Part shown: in pieces, positions 15,633 through 25,554 of the stretch
Numbering within the stretch: position 1 is the stretch's first letter
How the letters are laid out: each line of letters starts with the position of its first letter
NCBI RefSeq assembly: GCF_030145145.1
Contig: NZ_JAQYWD010000003.1
Coordinates: 62,001-126,000 of the forward strand
Source of the DNA: Desulfobacula sp.
GTDB taxonomy: Bacteria; Desulfobacterota; Desulfobacteria; Desulfobacterales; Desulfobacteraceae
Direction of reading: 5' to 3'
DNA: 64,000 nucleotides
Notes under the pieces: model-generated
Seen by the model: the letters and a program-made list of their open reading frames with translations, nothing else
Told to the model about the DNA's origin: nothing
Databases searched by the model: none
Program-made: the position numbers and the translations under genes

Positions 15633-17258
15633 TTATTTATTTCCTTTTAATACAAGGTTTTCATACTCTTCTGCATGGACAAAGGCTTCAATAATTACCG
15701 GGCCATTAGCGATAAAAGCCTCCTTCAGGGCATGGTCATACTGGCTGGCATCCTTTACCATAAACACGGGTACGCCAAACAGGGTATGGGGTGAGACATC
15801 GGTATCAGGGGAGGGCGTGGGTAGCGAGGTCCCATATGGGACATAGTTTTTCCTTTGCTGTTTGATCCGGATAAGAGACAGGTGTGCATCCATCATAACC
15901 ACCACCACGATATTGACATTTAACCGCATGGCCGTTACCATTTCGCCTGCCATCATGTACAAGCCCCCATCACCGACAACACAGCACACCTTTTGTTCGG
16001 GACAGCAAAGTTTCGCCGCAATGGCAGCGGGAATAGCAAAGCCCATGGCGGAACATCCGTTGCTCATTAACTGACATTCGGGTGAATCGGTCTGCCACTG
16101 CTGCCCGATTAGGTGGGAATGCGCCCCCACATCACAGGTCATAATACCGTCCTTTGGCAATATTATTCTCAACGCCTCCAGCACCCTTCTGGGACCGAAG
16201 GTGCCCTTCGGCGCTGCCAGTTGAGCAAACATTGCCGTTTTACGGGCAGCCAGCTTTTCCATATCCCATTCTTTTTCCGTGCAATCCAGGGACAATAAAC
16301 ATTCCAGAGAAGGGCGTAATTGACCCACCACGTCGCAACCCAGTGTGTGGTTTTTCGTATTCAGATCGGCAGGGACCGTATCGATATGCACCAGCGGAAC
16401 ATGGGGCATCCAGTCTTCATAGTTCAATTCCACCGGATCAAAACCAATGCCGACCACAAGATCCGCCTGCTGATGGGTGATGCCGACCTGGTTGCCCAGG
16501 GCATGGCTCAATACGCCGGTATAACAGGGGTGATCTTCCGGCACCATTCCCTTGGCCATGGGCGTCAATACTGCCGGCACTTTGAATTTTTCAAGAATGT
16601 TAATCACCATTTCTTGAACATTGGCCCGCATTGCGGTGATACCCAACGCAATGACAGGTTTTTTCGCCCCCATGAAAAGGGATGCCATTTTCGCCAGCGC
16701 ATCTGTATCAGCCGTTGAAATCTCTTCCCGATCCGGAACGGTTACGGATTCGTCGGCGGCTTCATCAAGGCCAATACCGCAGGGCAGACCAATGTAGACC
16801 GGCCCCGGAACTTCTGATGTCGCGATTTGCAGGGCGTTATAAAGGGTCTCTCTTACGTTGCAGGCCTTGAGGCGTGCGGTCCATTTCGTTATGGGTTTAA
16901 AAAGGGTTTGATGATCAATATTCATCTGTGAAATTCTATGCTGCAGCTTGGGGTTTACCTCATCAGAAAAGGCGATCATGGGAGACCGATCCAGATATCC
17001 GCCGCAAACCCCAATGGTCTGGTTGCAGGCGCCGGGGCCCATTGTCCCGAAACAGGCGGCCACCTTACCGGTCAGCCGCCAGCAGACATCTGCCATAAAC
17101 CCGCCGCTGCCTTCATTGCTGACCAGGATAAATTCCAGGCCGTCAACCGCCTGAATTGCAGCCATATAATCCACCCAGTTTCCGCTGGGCACTCCGAAAA
17201 TATAGTGAACGCCGAGTTCCTTTAAGGTGCCTGCCATTACCTGGGCCACGGTTGCCAT
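15633..17258 (-). CDS. TPP-dependent acetolactate-synthase-like enzyme
   Basis: 541 residues, TAGGAG before ATG 17258. The three domains of the acetolactate synthase/benzoylformate decarboxylase superfamily are visible: N-terminal pyrimidine-binding domain with the catalytic Glu in ILVSNEGSGGFMADVCWRLTG and GTMGPGACNQTIGV, a central domain, and a C-terminal pyrophosphate domain with VVGDGGLYMMAGEM and the GDG...N-type metal site ending around MMDAHLSLI. The family includes acetolactate synthase, sulfopyruvate decarboxylase, oxalyl-CoA decarboxylase and sulfoacetaldehyde acetyltransferase; the residues seen do not decide between them. No small regulatory subunit or ilvC gene lies next to it, so a role in branched-chain amino acid synthesis is not indicated. 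It follows the ZIP transporter gene by 46 bases. Confidence 0.75.
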   Translation of the reverse strand: MATVAQVMAGTLKELGVHYIFGVPSGNWVDYMAAIQAVDGLEFILVSNEGSGGFMADVCWRLTGKVAACFGTMGPGACNQTIGVCGGYLDRSPMIAFSDEVNPKLQHRISQMNIDHQTLFKPITKWTARLKACNVRETLYNALQIATSEVPGPVYIGLPCGIGLDEAADESVTVPDREEISTADTDALAKMASLFMGAKKPVIALGITAMRANVQEMVINILEKFKVPAVLTPMAKGMVPEDHPCYTGVLSHALGNQVGITHQQADLVVGIGFDPVELNYEDWMPHVPLVHIDTVPADLNTKNHTLGCDVVGQLRPSLECLLSLDCTEKEWDMEKLAARKTAMFAQLAAPKGTFGPRRVLEALRIILPKDGIMTCDVGAHSHLIGQQWQTDSPECQLMSNGCSAMGFAIPAAIAAKLCCPEQKVCCVVGDGGLYMMAGEMVTAMRLNVNIVVVVMMDAHLSLIRIKQQRKNYVPYGTSLPTPSPDTDVSPHTLFGVPVFMVKDASQYDHALKEAFIANGPVIIEAFVHAEEYENLVLKGNK

Positions 17259-17304
17259 GGGTGTCTCCTATATTGGTCCATTTACACAGGTAGGGTTAGA
17301 CCCT

Positions 17305-18120
17305 TCATCCCAACGCCACATCAAGAATCATCATTACTGAAAAGCCGATCATGGTTGTCATGGTTACCAGGTCGATGGTCTTATAATTTCTTTGCGATTC
17401 CGGGATGAGTTCCTCCACCACCACAAAAATCATGGCCCCGGCAGCAAAACACAGGGCATAGGGTAGAATCGTTTGCATTTTCAGGACAAATAGTGCGCCT
17501 AAAACACCGGCAATGGGTTCAACAATGCCGGACGCCTGCCCCATGAAAAAACTTTTTCCTTTACTCATCCCCTCTCTTCTCAAGGGCACTGATACGGCTG
17601 TCCCTTCCGGGAAGTTTTGAATGCCAATGCCGATGGCCAACGCAATGGCGCCGCCAATTGTGGCAGACGGCAGGTTCGCCGCAACAGCGCCAAAAGCAAC
17701 CCCCACAGCAAGTCCTTCAGGGATATTGTGAAGGGTTATGGCCAGTACCAGAAGGGTGCTTCGTTGCCACGAGGTCTTTATGCCTTCACTTTTATCGATA
17801 CTTAAGCCGGGGTGAAGGTGGGGCAGGAATTTGTCCGTCAGTCGCATAAAAATCCCCCCCCCCATAAATCCAATGGCCGCTGCTAACCATGGGATATGGC
17901 CCAATTGCTCCGCCATCTCGATACCGGGTGCAAGCAGAGACCAGAAGCTTGCGGCAATCATTACACCGGCAGCAAAGCCAAGCATTGAATCCAGCAATTT
18001 TTGATTTACGTCTCTTGTTAAAAAAACCATTGCTGCACCAGCAGCTGTTAAGCCCCAGGTAAAGAGTGTTGCAAGGAAGGCCTGGGTGACGGGATTGAAT
18101 TGTTGTATGAAATCGATCAT
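17305..18120 (-). CDS. ZIP-family metal transporter
   Basis: 271 residues with about eight membrane segments. The metal-binding helices are clear: ITLHNIPEGLAVGVAFG and IGIQNFPEGTAVSVPL carry the H-N-x-P-E-G type signatures of ZIP proteins, and FVVVEELIPE near the end is the third conserved helix. A short cytoplasmic loop with histidines (LPHLHPGL) lies between helices 3 and 4. This is the GufA/ZupT-like branch, which usually imports zinc or other divalent metals across the inner membrane. It shares a divergent upstream region with the isomerase-like gene at 18386. No metal-regulator site could be recognised there. Confidence 0.85.
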   Translation of the reverse strand: MIDFIQQFNPVTQAFLATLFTWGLTAAGAAMVFLTRDVNQKLLDSMLGFAAGVMIAASFWSLLAPGIEMAEQLGHIPWLAAAIGFMGGGIFMRLTDKFLPHLHPGLSIDKSEGIKTSWQRSTLLVLAITLHNIPEGLAVGVAFGAVAANLPSATIGGAIALAIGIGIQNFPEGTAVSVPLRREGMSKGKSFFMGQASGIVEPIAGVLGALFVLKMQTILPYALCFAAGAMIFVVVEELIPESQRNYKTIDLVTMTTMIGFSVMMILDVALG

Positions 18121-18385
18121 TTTTACCTCTCTAATCGTGTGAACAAATTTGACTGCATCAGATATCTCCCGGAAGCTTTAAAAAGGGCTCTATTTTCAAC
18201 TGGATTATCATATGGATTAAATTCAAAGTAAAGAAAATATTTCGAAAAAAGGCGATAAAAGAAGAGGGCCGCTTATGCCATATTCTTTTACGTTTCATCG
18301 CCTTATCTTGACTTGGTGTGTGAAATTTCCTACAAGTTTATTGGATCCGGCATCAAAACCGTAAGAATCAAGGGGCATAAAACAG

Positions 18386-19183
18386 ATGAAATATGGCGCA
18401 ATGAATTTTCCGATCAAACCGGTACTGGAAGAACTGGAGAAGATTTCAACTTTGGGATTTGATTATCTTGAGTTAACACTGGACCCGCCCTGTGCCCATT
18501 ATACCCGTATCCTGGAGATGGAGACTGAGCTTGTCCAGGCCCTGGAGCACTATTCAATGGGGGTGGTGTGTCATTTGCCCACATTTGTGTATACGGCGGA
18601 TCTGTCCCCGGGGATTCGCAAGGCCTCTTTAAGGGAAATGATCCATTCCCTTACCACAGCCGCAAGGATCGGTGCTGAAAAAGCGGTTCTGCACCCCAGT
18701 TTCATCAGTGGATTAGGGCCTTTTGTAATGGAAACAGCCACGGGCCATGCCCAGGAAAGCCTTTGTGCCATCATAACCGAAGCCCGTCATCTGGGCGTGG
18801 AACTTTGTTTTGAGAACATGTTCCCCGCATACCACTGGTTTTTTGATCCCAGCCATTTTGTACCGGTTTTCAGAGAATTCTCTGACCTGAAAATGACCCT
18901 TGATACCGGCCATGCCAATATTGATGACCCGGGTAAAACAAGACTGTATGAATTTATCCAGCGGTTTCCGGACAGGATCGGCCATATCCATGTCAGTGAT
19001 AACGCCGGAAAAAAGGATGACCATGTCCGGGTTGGACAAGGCAATATCAATTTCAAAAAAGTGGTAACCCTGCTCAAACATGCCGGCTATGACGATACCA
19101 TCACCTTTGAGATTTTTTCCCAAAATTCGGGTGATTTGCTTGAAAGCCGGGATAAAATCGCTGGATTGCTTACTCCGGATTAA
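18386..19183 (+). CDS. Sugar phosphate isomerase/epimerase-like TIM-barrel protein
   Basis: 265 residues; AAGGGG precedes ATG 18386. The protein has the xylose-isomerase-like barrel pattern with likely metal ligands in ELCFENMFP (Glu), MTLDTGHANI (Asp and His), GHIHVSDN (His) and ITFEIF (Glu). These residues are those used by endonuclease IV/sugar epimerase type enzymes. Conserved DTGHAN and H.H.SD.....D.H...G.G.I..... strings are typical of the COG1082 group. The substrate cannot be told. It is transcribed away from the ZIP gene and converges with the large membrane protein gene, 20 bases apart, without an obvious terminator. Confidence 0.75.
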   Translation: MKYGAMNFPIKPVLEELEKISTLGFDYLELTLDPPCAHYTRILEMETELVQALEHYSMGVVCHLPTFVYTADLSPGIRKASLREMIHSLTTAARIGAEKAVLHPSFISGLGPFVMETATGHAQESLCAIITEARHLGVELCFENMFPAYHWFFDPSHFVPVFREFSDLKMTLDTGHANIDDPGKTRLYEFIQRFPDRIGHIHVSDNAGKKDDHVRVGQGNINFKKVVTLLKHAGYDDTITFEIFSQNSGDLLESRDKIAGLLTPD

Positions 19184-19203
19184 GGTTTAAACCGATTCCT
19201 TTC

Positions 19204-22200
19204 TCAGTGACTCGACTCTGTTTCAGCGGCTTTTTCCCCTTTTTTCTTCTTTTTGATCCTGGGTGGCAATTTATACCAGATGGTTGGCGTTGTGAATTGC
19301 CGCCATCCCCATTTTAAAACGCCCACAAGCCAGAAGGATAACCAAAGGGCCCAGGCCAGCATGGCGATCCTGTAAATCAGCAGGGGAATTGAAAATACCC
19401 AGGCCCGGGGAAGTGCCGGCGCACTCACATCCTGATACCACCGTAAGAGACCACTGTTGGATCCGTTGCCGATGATGTTCATGTCCGGATGGCCCAGCAA
19501 TCCCTTGGAAATGGCAAAAACCAGTGATGCCAGGGCCGAAAGGGTCAGGAGGACAATGCCGATTTGTATGACATTAAAATCGCGTCCTTTCCGGTTGACG
19601 GCTTTGCTTCTAAGATCCAGGGCGATGAGCCAGGCGGCAACCATAAGGCCTGCTGCCAGGTGACTCATGGACATACCGATGCCCAGTAAAAACCAGTGAT
19701 AAAACTTGAGCGGGGTCCAACCGGTTTTAGATAACCCCCACGCCCCAATCACAAGGATGATGATAACGGACCAGAAAAGAACTGCGGGACCCACCAGTTG
19801 ATCCCCCCCAACGAACAATGGCCAGCGGTTGGGCGGAAGATAAATGTCAACACCGGCATTGACACTGGGGGCACCCAGATCAATGCTGGAACTCTGGTAT
19901 CGCGGGGTGATGCCGGTGGATTCAAGCCATTTCAACTCAAGGGTCTGTTGACCCGGTGTGATGGGAAGCTGCACATGCCGACCCTCCTGACGCACCGGTA
20001 CAATTTTCCCGTTGATTTTGACCTCCTGTAACCGGGCCGTGGCAGGGAGGGTAAGGGTATGTTGTCCACCCTGGCTGCTTTTAATGGAAAGGACCATCCT
20101 TGCCGCTGTTGTTCGCTGGCCCGGGTGCAAGTCAAGCTGGCTTTTTTCAATGGTCAGGGTCTGCCCCTCAATTCCGGCAGGCCGGGAAATTTTCAGAAGG
20201 ATTGATTCTCCCGGCCACGGATGCCATGTGGGATACCAGCGGGTTCCGGTTTTATGCAGGATCACGGGAATGCCCTCATACGCCAGATGGAAGATAGGAC
20301 TGGCAGCGATTTTCCAGATTTCTGTCCAGGCACTTGTCTCTTTATGTTCCAGTAAGAGTTGGTCCGCCGGTTCCAGAAAAGAGTCCCAGTGAAGGTGGGT
20401 CTGATCGGCCCGGAGATGGACTTTGGCAACCCCCTCCATCACCCGGATGTCTTGTGTTGTCACTGATTCTCCGGGGATAAGGGGGATGTCCAGTACGATC
20501 CCGGCCCCAGTGGGGCTCAGGCGTTGAATGCGTGTTTGAATTTTCCATACAAGTCCCAACAGAATCGTTCGTTCAATGGATACAAATGGCGGGAGAATGC
20601 CGGTTTCCAGAATTTCCGGTTGTTTGTCATCCTGTTCCACCATCCGTTTGAACTGCAATTGGTCGTCAACGATACCGTTTGGATGGAGGCCTTCTACGGA
20701 CCAACCTGCAGCCGTGATGGTGGCTCGATGGGGCTTCAAGGGGAACGGAACCTGCAGCAGGTTTTGTTTTCGAATCGCCCCGCTCAGGTGCACCACATGT
20801 TTGCCTGCCGGCACCAACAGCCATAACCCGTTGTTCGTTCGCAACAGGCCCTGGGCGGACATGCCGTCAATCATCACGTGTTGGGGCAGCCAGTGTTTCA
20901 CATGACTTGGAATCGGGATGGCCACAGACAATTGTGCGTCGATATGGGCATCCATTGAGAGCTGATCCGGGTCAATTGTTATGTCAATATGTGACATATC
21001 GGCACAGGCAGGATAGCAGTCCTCTGTTTCCAGCAATCGTGCCTGTAAGGCATCCAGCAGTTGGGGAGAGGGAATTTCAGTGCTATGGGCCAGGGGGGGA
21101 CTCCACAGGAAAACGATGAGAAACGGCAGTATTTTTATTGCTTTCATACCGGGGAAGCGAAATCCGTTCCCGGGCCGGTATCGGCCCCCCAGCATGCCCA
21201 GGGCCAGGAAAAGAATAAAAAATACCCGCATAACCGCCAGAACCAGGTTTGTTTTAGGCCCGATAAGGGTAAAGGAGATCTCCTGATCCCGGGTCACCGG
21301 TCCGGACCAGCTGAAATGAATGGTTTCAAAAGGAACCCATTGGGGGATGCCCGGTCCTGTCTGGGTAAGGGCTTTTGGATCATGCTCAAGGATCTGGGGC
21401 CTGGCATAAGAACCGGCATCCCTTGAGTCGGGAGACGATAACTCCCCCTTTTTTCTTTTGACAAGGGACTTGCCAAGCGTGACACCAGACGTGGATTCCA
21501 TCTGTGCCAGGGGCATTTCCTGAATCCTGTCCATTTGCCGGGACATGGATGGGGCGGATGGCTGACGCAGGTCATATCCGGCCATGGACGTCCCGGGTTT
21601 GGCCAGTTGGGGATACATACCGATCCTGAGCGCATGGATGGTGTAGGGGATCACAATGACGACAAAGGATAAAATGGCCATGCCCTGGAAGACCTTGACG
21701 GCTTTTTTAAATGTGCCATCGGGCAGGTATTTGAGCAAAGCGAAACCGATCACCAGCACCAGCCAGATGTAGCGGGGGGCACCCGGTTCATGGTAGATCA
21801 ATATCAGGGTTAAAAATGCAACTCCGGATAGGCGCTTTGTGAAGAGGTTGGCCATGACAATTGTAAACATCAGCACCATGAAAAAATCCAGCAGGGTCCA
21901 TTGTTTGATCCAGGTGCGGGGAATATTGTCAATGCCGGTGGCATTTAAGAGTTTCCAGCCCGGTGGCAGGAGCAGGCGCCCTTTGACCTGTTGAAAATCA
22001 TGGTCCCATCCGGTGGCGGGAAGGCTGGTAATGTTTCCATGATAAACACTGTCGGCTGTCAGGTTTAATTCGCCATTCCGGAGTTCAATCCCGGCCTTAT
22101 CCGATCCTTTGCGTGTGGTGATAAATTGTTCGGTTCCATCCACAGCAACCCTGCCAAGGGTGATCGAAGGATCGATTTCCAATCGCCAATTGGTATTTTT

Positions 22201-23343
22201 CTGGCCGTTGATGGTATCCTGGATCGTATACCCGGACCCATCAAACCGCAGCCAGAGACTTCGGTTTAATGTCAGCTGGTCCGGTGCCGGCAATGGGTCC
22301 CCCCGTTTGATTTCCTTAACTGTCAGGGTATCTCCGGGTCCCAGTCGGTAGGCGGGATAGGGGTGCCAGTCGGCGGGCATTGAGGTCTGGAGCGGATCAA
22401 TTGGTGCGCCCCCGGTAATTTCAACAAGCCTCAGGTCTGGCTGTGCTTGAAATGACCATATCTCCTGCCGGGGCCAGACACCCGTATCCGGTGGATGAAA
22501 CGAGAGGTCGTTTAACGGTCCTTTATGCCGCAGATTCAGGCGGATCGCATATCGGCCGGGCTTCACCTGCAGGCGCATTCTGCCGTCCTGCTCGACCCTG
22601 GCGGGCAAAGCGCTGCTCAGTGACAACGGGGTGAAGTCTTCCGGGGGGTATAGGGGACCCAACGTAATTTCCCGGGCTGAACCAGCCACATCCAGCGTGA
22701 AATAGAGTAACACCCGGGCGGGTATTAAATCTTCTACCAGCCTGAAGCTCTCTATTTTCAAGCGGTTTTCCACCTTTTTCTTTGTCTGTAACTGCTTTAC
22801 CCACAACCGACCGGATGCATCGAGATTTGGAAACGCGATGGGGGCATTATTGACGGTCAGGGACACAAGGGCGGATTCGGCTGGCACCTGCAGGTTTTCA
22901 GGCAGGGTGGACCAGGTAAAATGACCGGTTATCTGATGACGTCCGGGATACAGTTGAACGGCCGGTGCTGTGCCCTTCTGAACAAGTATCCGGGGTTTTC
23001 CATCCACTTGAACCTGCCGGGGCCACTGCCGGCTGTTGCCCGGCAGCGTCACCCAGGTGTCATAGTTTACCAGCCAGGACTGGCTGAAATATCCGCCATG
23101 ATCATTCAATATAACCGCCAGCTCAGACGGCCAGGCACATTGATATATGTGGGAATTGTTATATCGCGGAATACAGGTCAATTGCTCTTCTTTACCATGC
23201 ATCACCCAGTCAACCCACGGTTGAAGCAGGGCTGGAACATAGGGTGCCTTTTTTGCAGAACAGGGCGGTATAATGGTAAAAATAAAAATAAGGACCCATA
23301 TCCATGTGCATGGGGTACAAAAAAAACGAAGTATTGTTTTCAT
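19204..23343 (-). CDS. Very large membrane protein of unknown function
   Basis: 1379 residues. It begins with a signal sequence (LRFFCTPCTWIWVLIFIFTIIPPCSA), then about 470 residues of beta-rich periplasmic sequence, a group of four membrane helices near 490-610, two more near 715-770, a second beta-rich region of about 400 residues (including LDGMSAQGLL-like strand repeats and PGQQTLELKW), and four C-terminal helices before a Lys-rich tail (PPRIKKKKKGEKAA). The two beta-rich halves both contain phrases such as LPGGR/PGRH..TG.F and HLSGAIRK, hinting at an internal duplication of an envelope-facing domain. I do not recognise a named family. It starts 24 bases after the baiN-like gene and so probably belongs to the trmB-baiN unit. 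Confidence 0.75.
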   Translation of the reverse strand: MKTILRFFCTPCTWIWVLIFIFTIIPPCSAKKAPYVPALLQPWVDWVMHGKEEQLTCIPRYNNSHIYQCAWPSELAVILNDHGGYFSQSWLVNYDTWVTLPGNSRQWPRQVQVDGKPRILVQKGTAPAVQLYPGRHQITGHFTWSTLPENLQVPAESALVSLTVNNAPIAFPNLDASGRLWVKQLQTKKKVENRLKIESFRLVEDLIPARVLLYFTLDVAGSAREITLGPLYPPEDFTPLSLSSALPARVEQDGRMRLQVKPGRYAIRLNLRHKGPLNDLSFHPPDTGVWPRQEIWSFQAQPDLRLVEITGGAPIDPLQTSMPADWHPYPAYRLGPGDTLTVKEIKRGDPLPAPDQLTLNRSLWLRFDGSGYTIQDTINGQKNTNWRLEIDPSITLGRVAVDGTEQFITTRKGSDKAGIELRNGELNLTADSVYHGNITSLPATGWDHDFQQVKGRLLLPPGWKLLNATGIDNIPRTWIKQWTLLDFFMVLMFTIVMANLFTKRLSGVAFLTLILIYHEPGAPRYIWLVLVIGFALLKYLPDGTFKKAVKVFQGMAILSFVVIVIPYTIHALRIGMYPQLAKPGTSMAGYDLRQPSAPSMSRQMDRIQEMPLAQMESTSGVTLGKSLVKRKKGELSSPDSRDAGSYARPQILEHDPKALTQTGPGIPQWVPFETIHFSWSGPVTRDQEISFTLIGPKTNLVLAVMRVFFILFLALGMLGGRYRPGNGFRFPGMKAIKILPFLIVFLWSPPLAHSTEIPSPQLLDALQARLLETEDCYPACADMSHIDITIDPDQLSMDAHIDAQLSVAIPIPSHVKHWLPQHVMIDGMSAQGLLRTNNGLWLLVPAGKHVVHLSGAIRKQNLLQVPFPLKPHRATITAAGWSVEGLHPNGIVDDQLQFKRMVEQDDKQPEILETGILPPFVSIERTILLGLVWKIQTRIQRLSPTGAGIVLDIPLIPGESVTTQDIRVMEGVAKVHLRADQTHLHWDSFLEPADQLLLEHKETSAWTEIWKIAASPIFHLAYEGIPVILHKTGTRWYPTWHPWPGESILLKISRPAGIEGQTLTIEKSQLDLHPGQRTTAARMVLSIKSSQGGQHTLTLPATARLQEVKINGKIVPVRQEGRHVQLPITPGQQTLELKWLESTGITPRYQSSSIDLGAPSVNAGVDIYLPPNRWPLFVGGDQLVGPAVLFWSVIIILVIGAWGLSKTGWTPLKFYHWFLLGIGMSMSHLAAGLMVAAWLIALDLRSKAVNRKGRDFNVIQIGIVLLTLSALASLVFAISKGLLGHPDMNIIGNGSNSGLLRWYQDVSAPALPRAWVFSIPLLIYRIAMLAWALWLSFWLVGVLKWGWRQFTTPTIWYKLPPRIKKKKKGEKAAETESSH

Positions 23344-23366
23344 AGGATGTCTCCCGTTAACCGATT

Positions 23367-24584
23367 CTATTCATGCAATTTACCGGCTATAAATGCAGTT
23401 GTCCAGGCAGCCTGAAAGTTATACCCCCCTGTAATGCCGTCAATGTCCATTACTTCTCCGGCAAAATACAGGTTTTTACAGACCCGGCTTTGCATGGTTT
23501 TTATGTCGATACTTTCCAGACTAATCCCGCCGCATGTCACAAATTCTTCTTTAAAAGTGGCTTTTCCTTTCACAGAATAAACGTCATTGGTTAAGATGGT
23601 CACCAATTTGTTCATCCCTTTCTTTCCAAGCTCCCCCCACTTTTTAGTCGCTGACAGGCCGCTTTTTTCAAGCAAATACAGCCATAATCTTTCCGGTAAA
23701 AAATAAGGCCTCACGTTTGACAGTAATTTATTTAAATGCCCCTTCACAATGCGGGTCAGTGTGTCCATAACAATGGCTGTGTTTTTTTCATTGACCCAAT
23801 TGACTTGAATGTTGCAGTCATATCCTTTTTCATTCAACAGCCTGGCGCCTAAAGAGGACAATGTCAGGATCGCGGGCCCGCTCATCCCCCAATGGGTTAT
23901 GAGCAAGGGACCTTGGGATTTAAGGGGTGTCCCCTGTATCCCCACCCGGGTGTTTTCCACCACGATTCCCATGAGCCGGGTAACCGATTCCGTGGGCATG
24001 TTAAAGGAGAACAGAGACGGCACCGGGTCCTGGATTTTGTGATTTAATTTTTCCAACCATTCCAGCCCCTCCCGCCGTGTACACCCGCCGGTGGCAACAA
24101 TGGCCTTGTCAAAAAGTTTTGACGGCACTTGGGTGTCCATAAACGCCACTGCCAGCTGATTATTGAGGGGAGTAATGGTTTTTATCCCCTTCCCGGTTTC
24201 GATTTTTATCCCCAATCGATGGGTTTCCGTTAAAAAGCAATCGATGATGCTCTGGGATGTCTGGGATAAGGGGAAAACACAATTGTCCGCCTGGATGACC
24301 AACGGCACGCCCCGGCACTCAAACCACTGCATCGCATGGCTGGTGTTAAAGACTTGAAAGGCTTTCTTTAATGCGTTCCTTCCTCTGGGATAGGCGTTTG
24401 ACAATTCTTTTATGTCGGTGCAGCCATTGGTGACATTACACCTGCCTCCCCCCGAGACTTTCACCTTGGCCAGCAGTCGGTTTGATCGTTCGAAAATGAC
24501 AACCGTTGCATGGGGATAGGTTTCCTTTGCTGTAATGGCTGAAAAGAAACCCGCCGCTCCACCGCCAATGACTGCAATTTCCAT
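23367..24584 (-). CDS. BaiN/HI0933-family flavoprotein (NAD(P)/FAD oxidoreductase)
   Basis: 405 residues; AAAGGAGTCAG before ATG 24584. The N-terminal FAD-binding Rossmann motif is IAVIGGGAAGFFSAITA, followed by the family signature LLAKVKVSGGGRCNVTNG. IVATGGCTRREG marks the second dinucleotide contact and NLYFAGEVMDIDGITGGYNFQAAWTTAFIAG the C-terminal FAD signature. Length and motif order fit the HI0933/YhiN group. Members are widely conserved; one (BaiN) reduces bile-acid intermediates, but the usual role in other bacteria is not established. It lies 50 bases after trmB. Confidence 0.88.
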   Translation of the reverse strand: MEIAVIGGGAAGFFSAITAKETYPHATVVIFERSNRLLAKVKVSGGGRCNVTNGCTDIKELSNAYPRGRNALKKAFQVFNTSHAMQWFECRGVPLVIQADNCVFPLSQTSQSIIDCFLTETHRLGIKIETGKGIKTITPLNNQLAVAFMDTQVPSKLFDKAIVATGGCTRREGLEWLEKLNHKIQDPVPSLFSFNMPTESVTRLMGIVVENTRVGIQGTPLKSQGPLLITHWGMSGPAILTLSSLGARLLNEKGYDCNIQVNWVNEKNTAIVMDTLTRIVKGHLNKLLSNVRPYFLPERLWLYLLEKSGLSATKKWGELGKKGMNKLVTILTNDVYSVKGKATFKEEFVTCGGISLESIDIKTMQSRVCKNLYFAGEVMDIDGITGGYNFQAAWTTAFIAGKLHE

Positions 24585-24634
24585 CTGACTCCTTTATTCT
24601 GCTATAGGCCCATCCGTCAAGGGCGTGGGCTGTG

Positions 24635-25294
24635 TCAGTTCAATGTGAATGCCAGATATTTGATCGTTGTTCCCTGTAACCGCGCTGCGCTTTCAAATGC
24701 GGAAACAATGTCCCGGGCACCGGGTGTGCTGTCATCGGTACCATGGATATTCTCTGACGCTGTGAGCACTTGCCCGCCCCATTGTTCCACAGATTCCCGG
24801 GTATAATTGTAGAGCAGGTCGCTGTCTGTTTTTAGATATACGGTGCCCCCCGGTATGAGCAGGTGTGCATAGGTGTCGATAAATGGGGCGGCGGACAGCC
24901 GGCACTTGACGGCCCGTTTCTTGGGATGCGGGTCCGGAAAGGTCAGCCAGATTTCGTGTATCGTTTGTTCCATAAAAAATTCCCTGATGTGCTCAATCCG
25001 GGTACGAAGGAAGTGGACATTGTCAAGACCCCTGGCAATGGCCTTTTCTGCGCCGACACAGATGCGATGGCTTTTGCTGTCGATACCCACACAAAGGCTG
25101 CGGGGATCGGCTGCTGCAAAGGCAAGACTGTATTCGCCTTTACCGCATCCCAGTTCGAGAACCTTTTTCATGCCCGCATAACGCGGCGCATACCAGGGAT
25201 ATGAGCAAGGGGGTCGTGACTTGCCGAACAGGGAAAAGGTCACGTTGGTCAGGTGTTTGACCCGTTCATACTTGTGTCGTTTGTTTTTGGGCAT
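24635..25294 (-). CDS. trmB: tRNA (guanine-N7-)-methyltransferase
   Basis: 219 residues with the TrmB motif set: the SAM-binding LELGCGKGEYSLAFA, then CVGIDSKSHR, NVHFLRTRIEHI, and the substrate motif IWLTFPDPHPKKRAVKCRL, followed by GGTVYLKTDSDLLYNY. The enzyme makes m7G46 in the variable loop of tRNAs. Length fits. It is the first gene of a minus-strand trio with baiN and the 1379-residue membrane protein. Confidence 0.93.
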   Translation of the reverse strand: MPKNKRHKYERVKHLTNVTFSLFGKSRPPCSYPWYAPRYAGMKKVLELGCGKGEYSLAFAAADPRSLCVGIDSKSHRICVGAEKAIARGLDNVHFLRTRIEHIREFFMEQTIHEIWLTFPDPHPKKRAVKCRLSAAPFIDTYAHLLIPGGTVYLKTDSDLLYNYTRESVEQWGGQVLTASENIHGTDDSTPGARDIVSAFESAARLQGTTIKYLAFTLN

Positions 25295-25554
25295 GGTGAA
25301 ACTTTTACCTTATCTGAAAAACGGGTACAAAACAGGCGGCGGCTTTTGTTTTCACGGTAACCCCCCCTCATCCCCATTTGTTTCTGTTCAAATGAATAGC
25401 ATTGTTTTACATTATTTTCCAGATCTTGATTTTTTACGGTATTTAAACATTTGGTTCTGGATACCGCCTTTGACCTTTTTGGTCAAAACCGTATTTTTTG
25501 ATTGCCAATACAGTGGATACTGTTACACTAATCTTTTTTATTGCAGGAGAACGT

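Noticed and set aside
15633-17258. TPP enzyme as acetolactate synthase ilvB
   Set aside because: No ilvN or ilvC neighbour and no residue that singles out acetolactate synthase from other family members; only a general name is justified.
18230-18320. AAGGCGAT / ATCGCCTT inverted repeat between the ZIP and isomerase genes
   Set aside because: The arms are far apart and imperfect, with no T-run and no known operator match, so it was not listed as a site.
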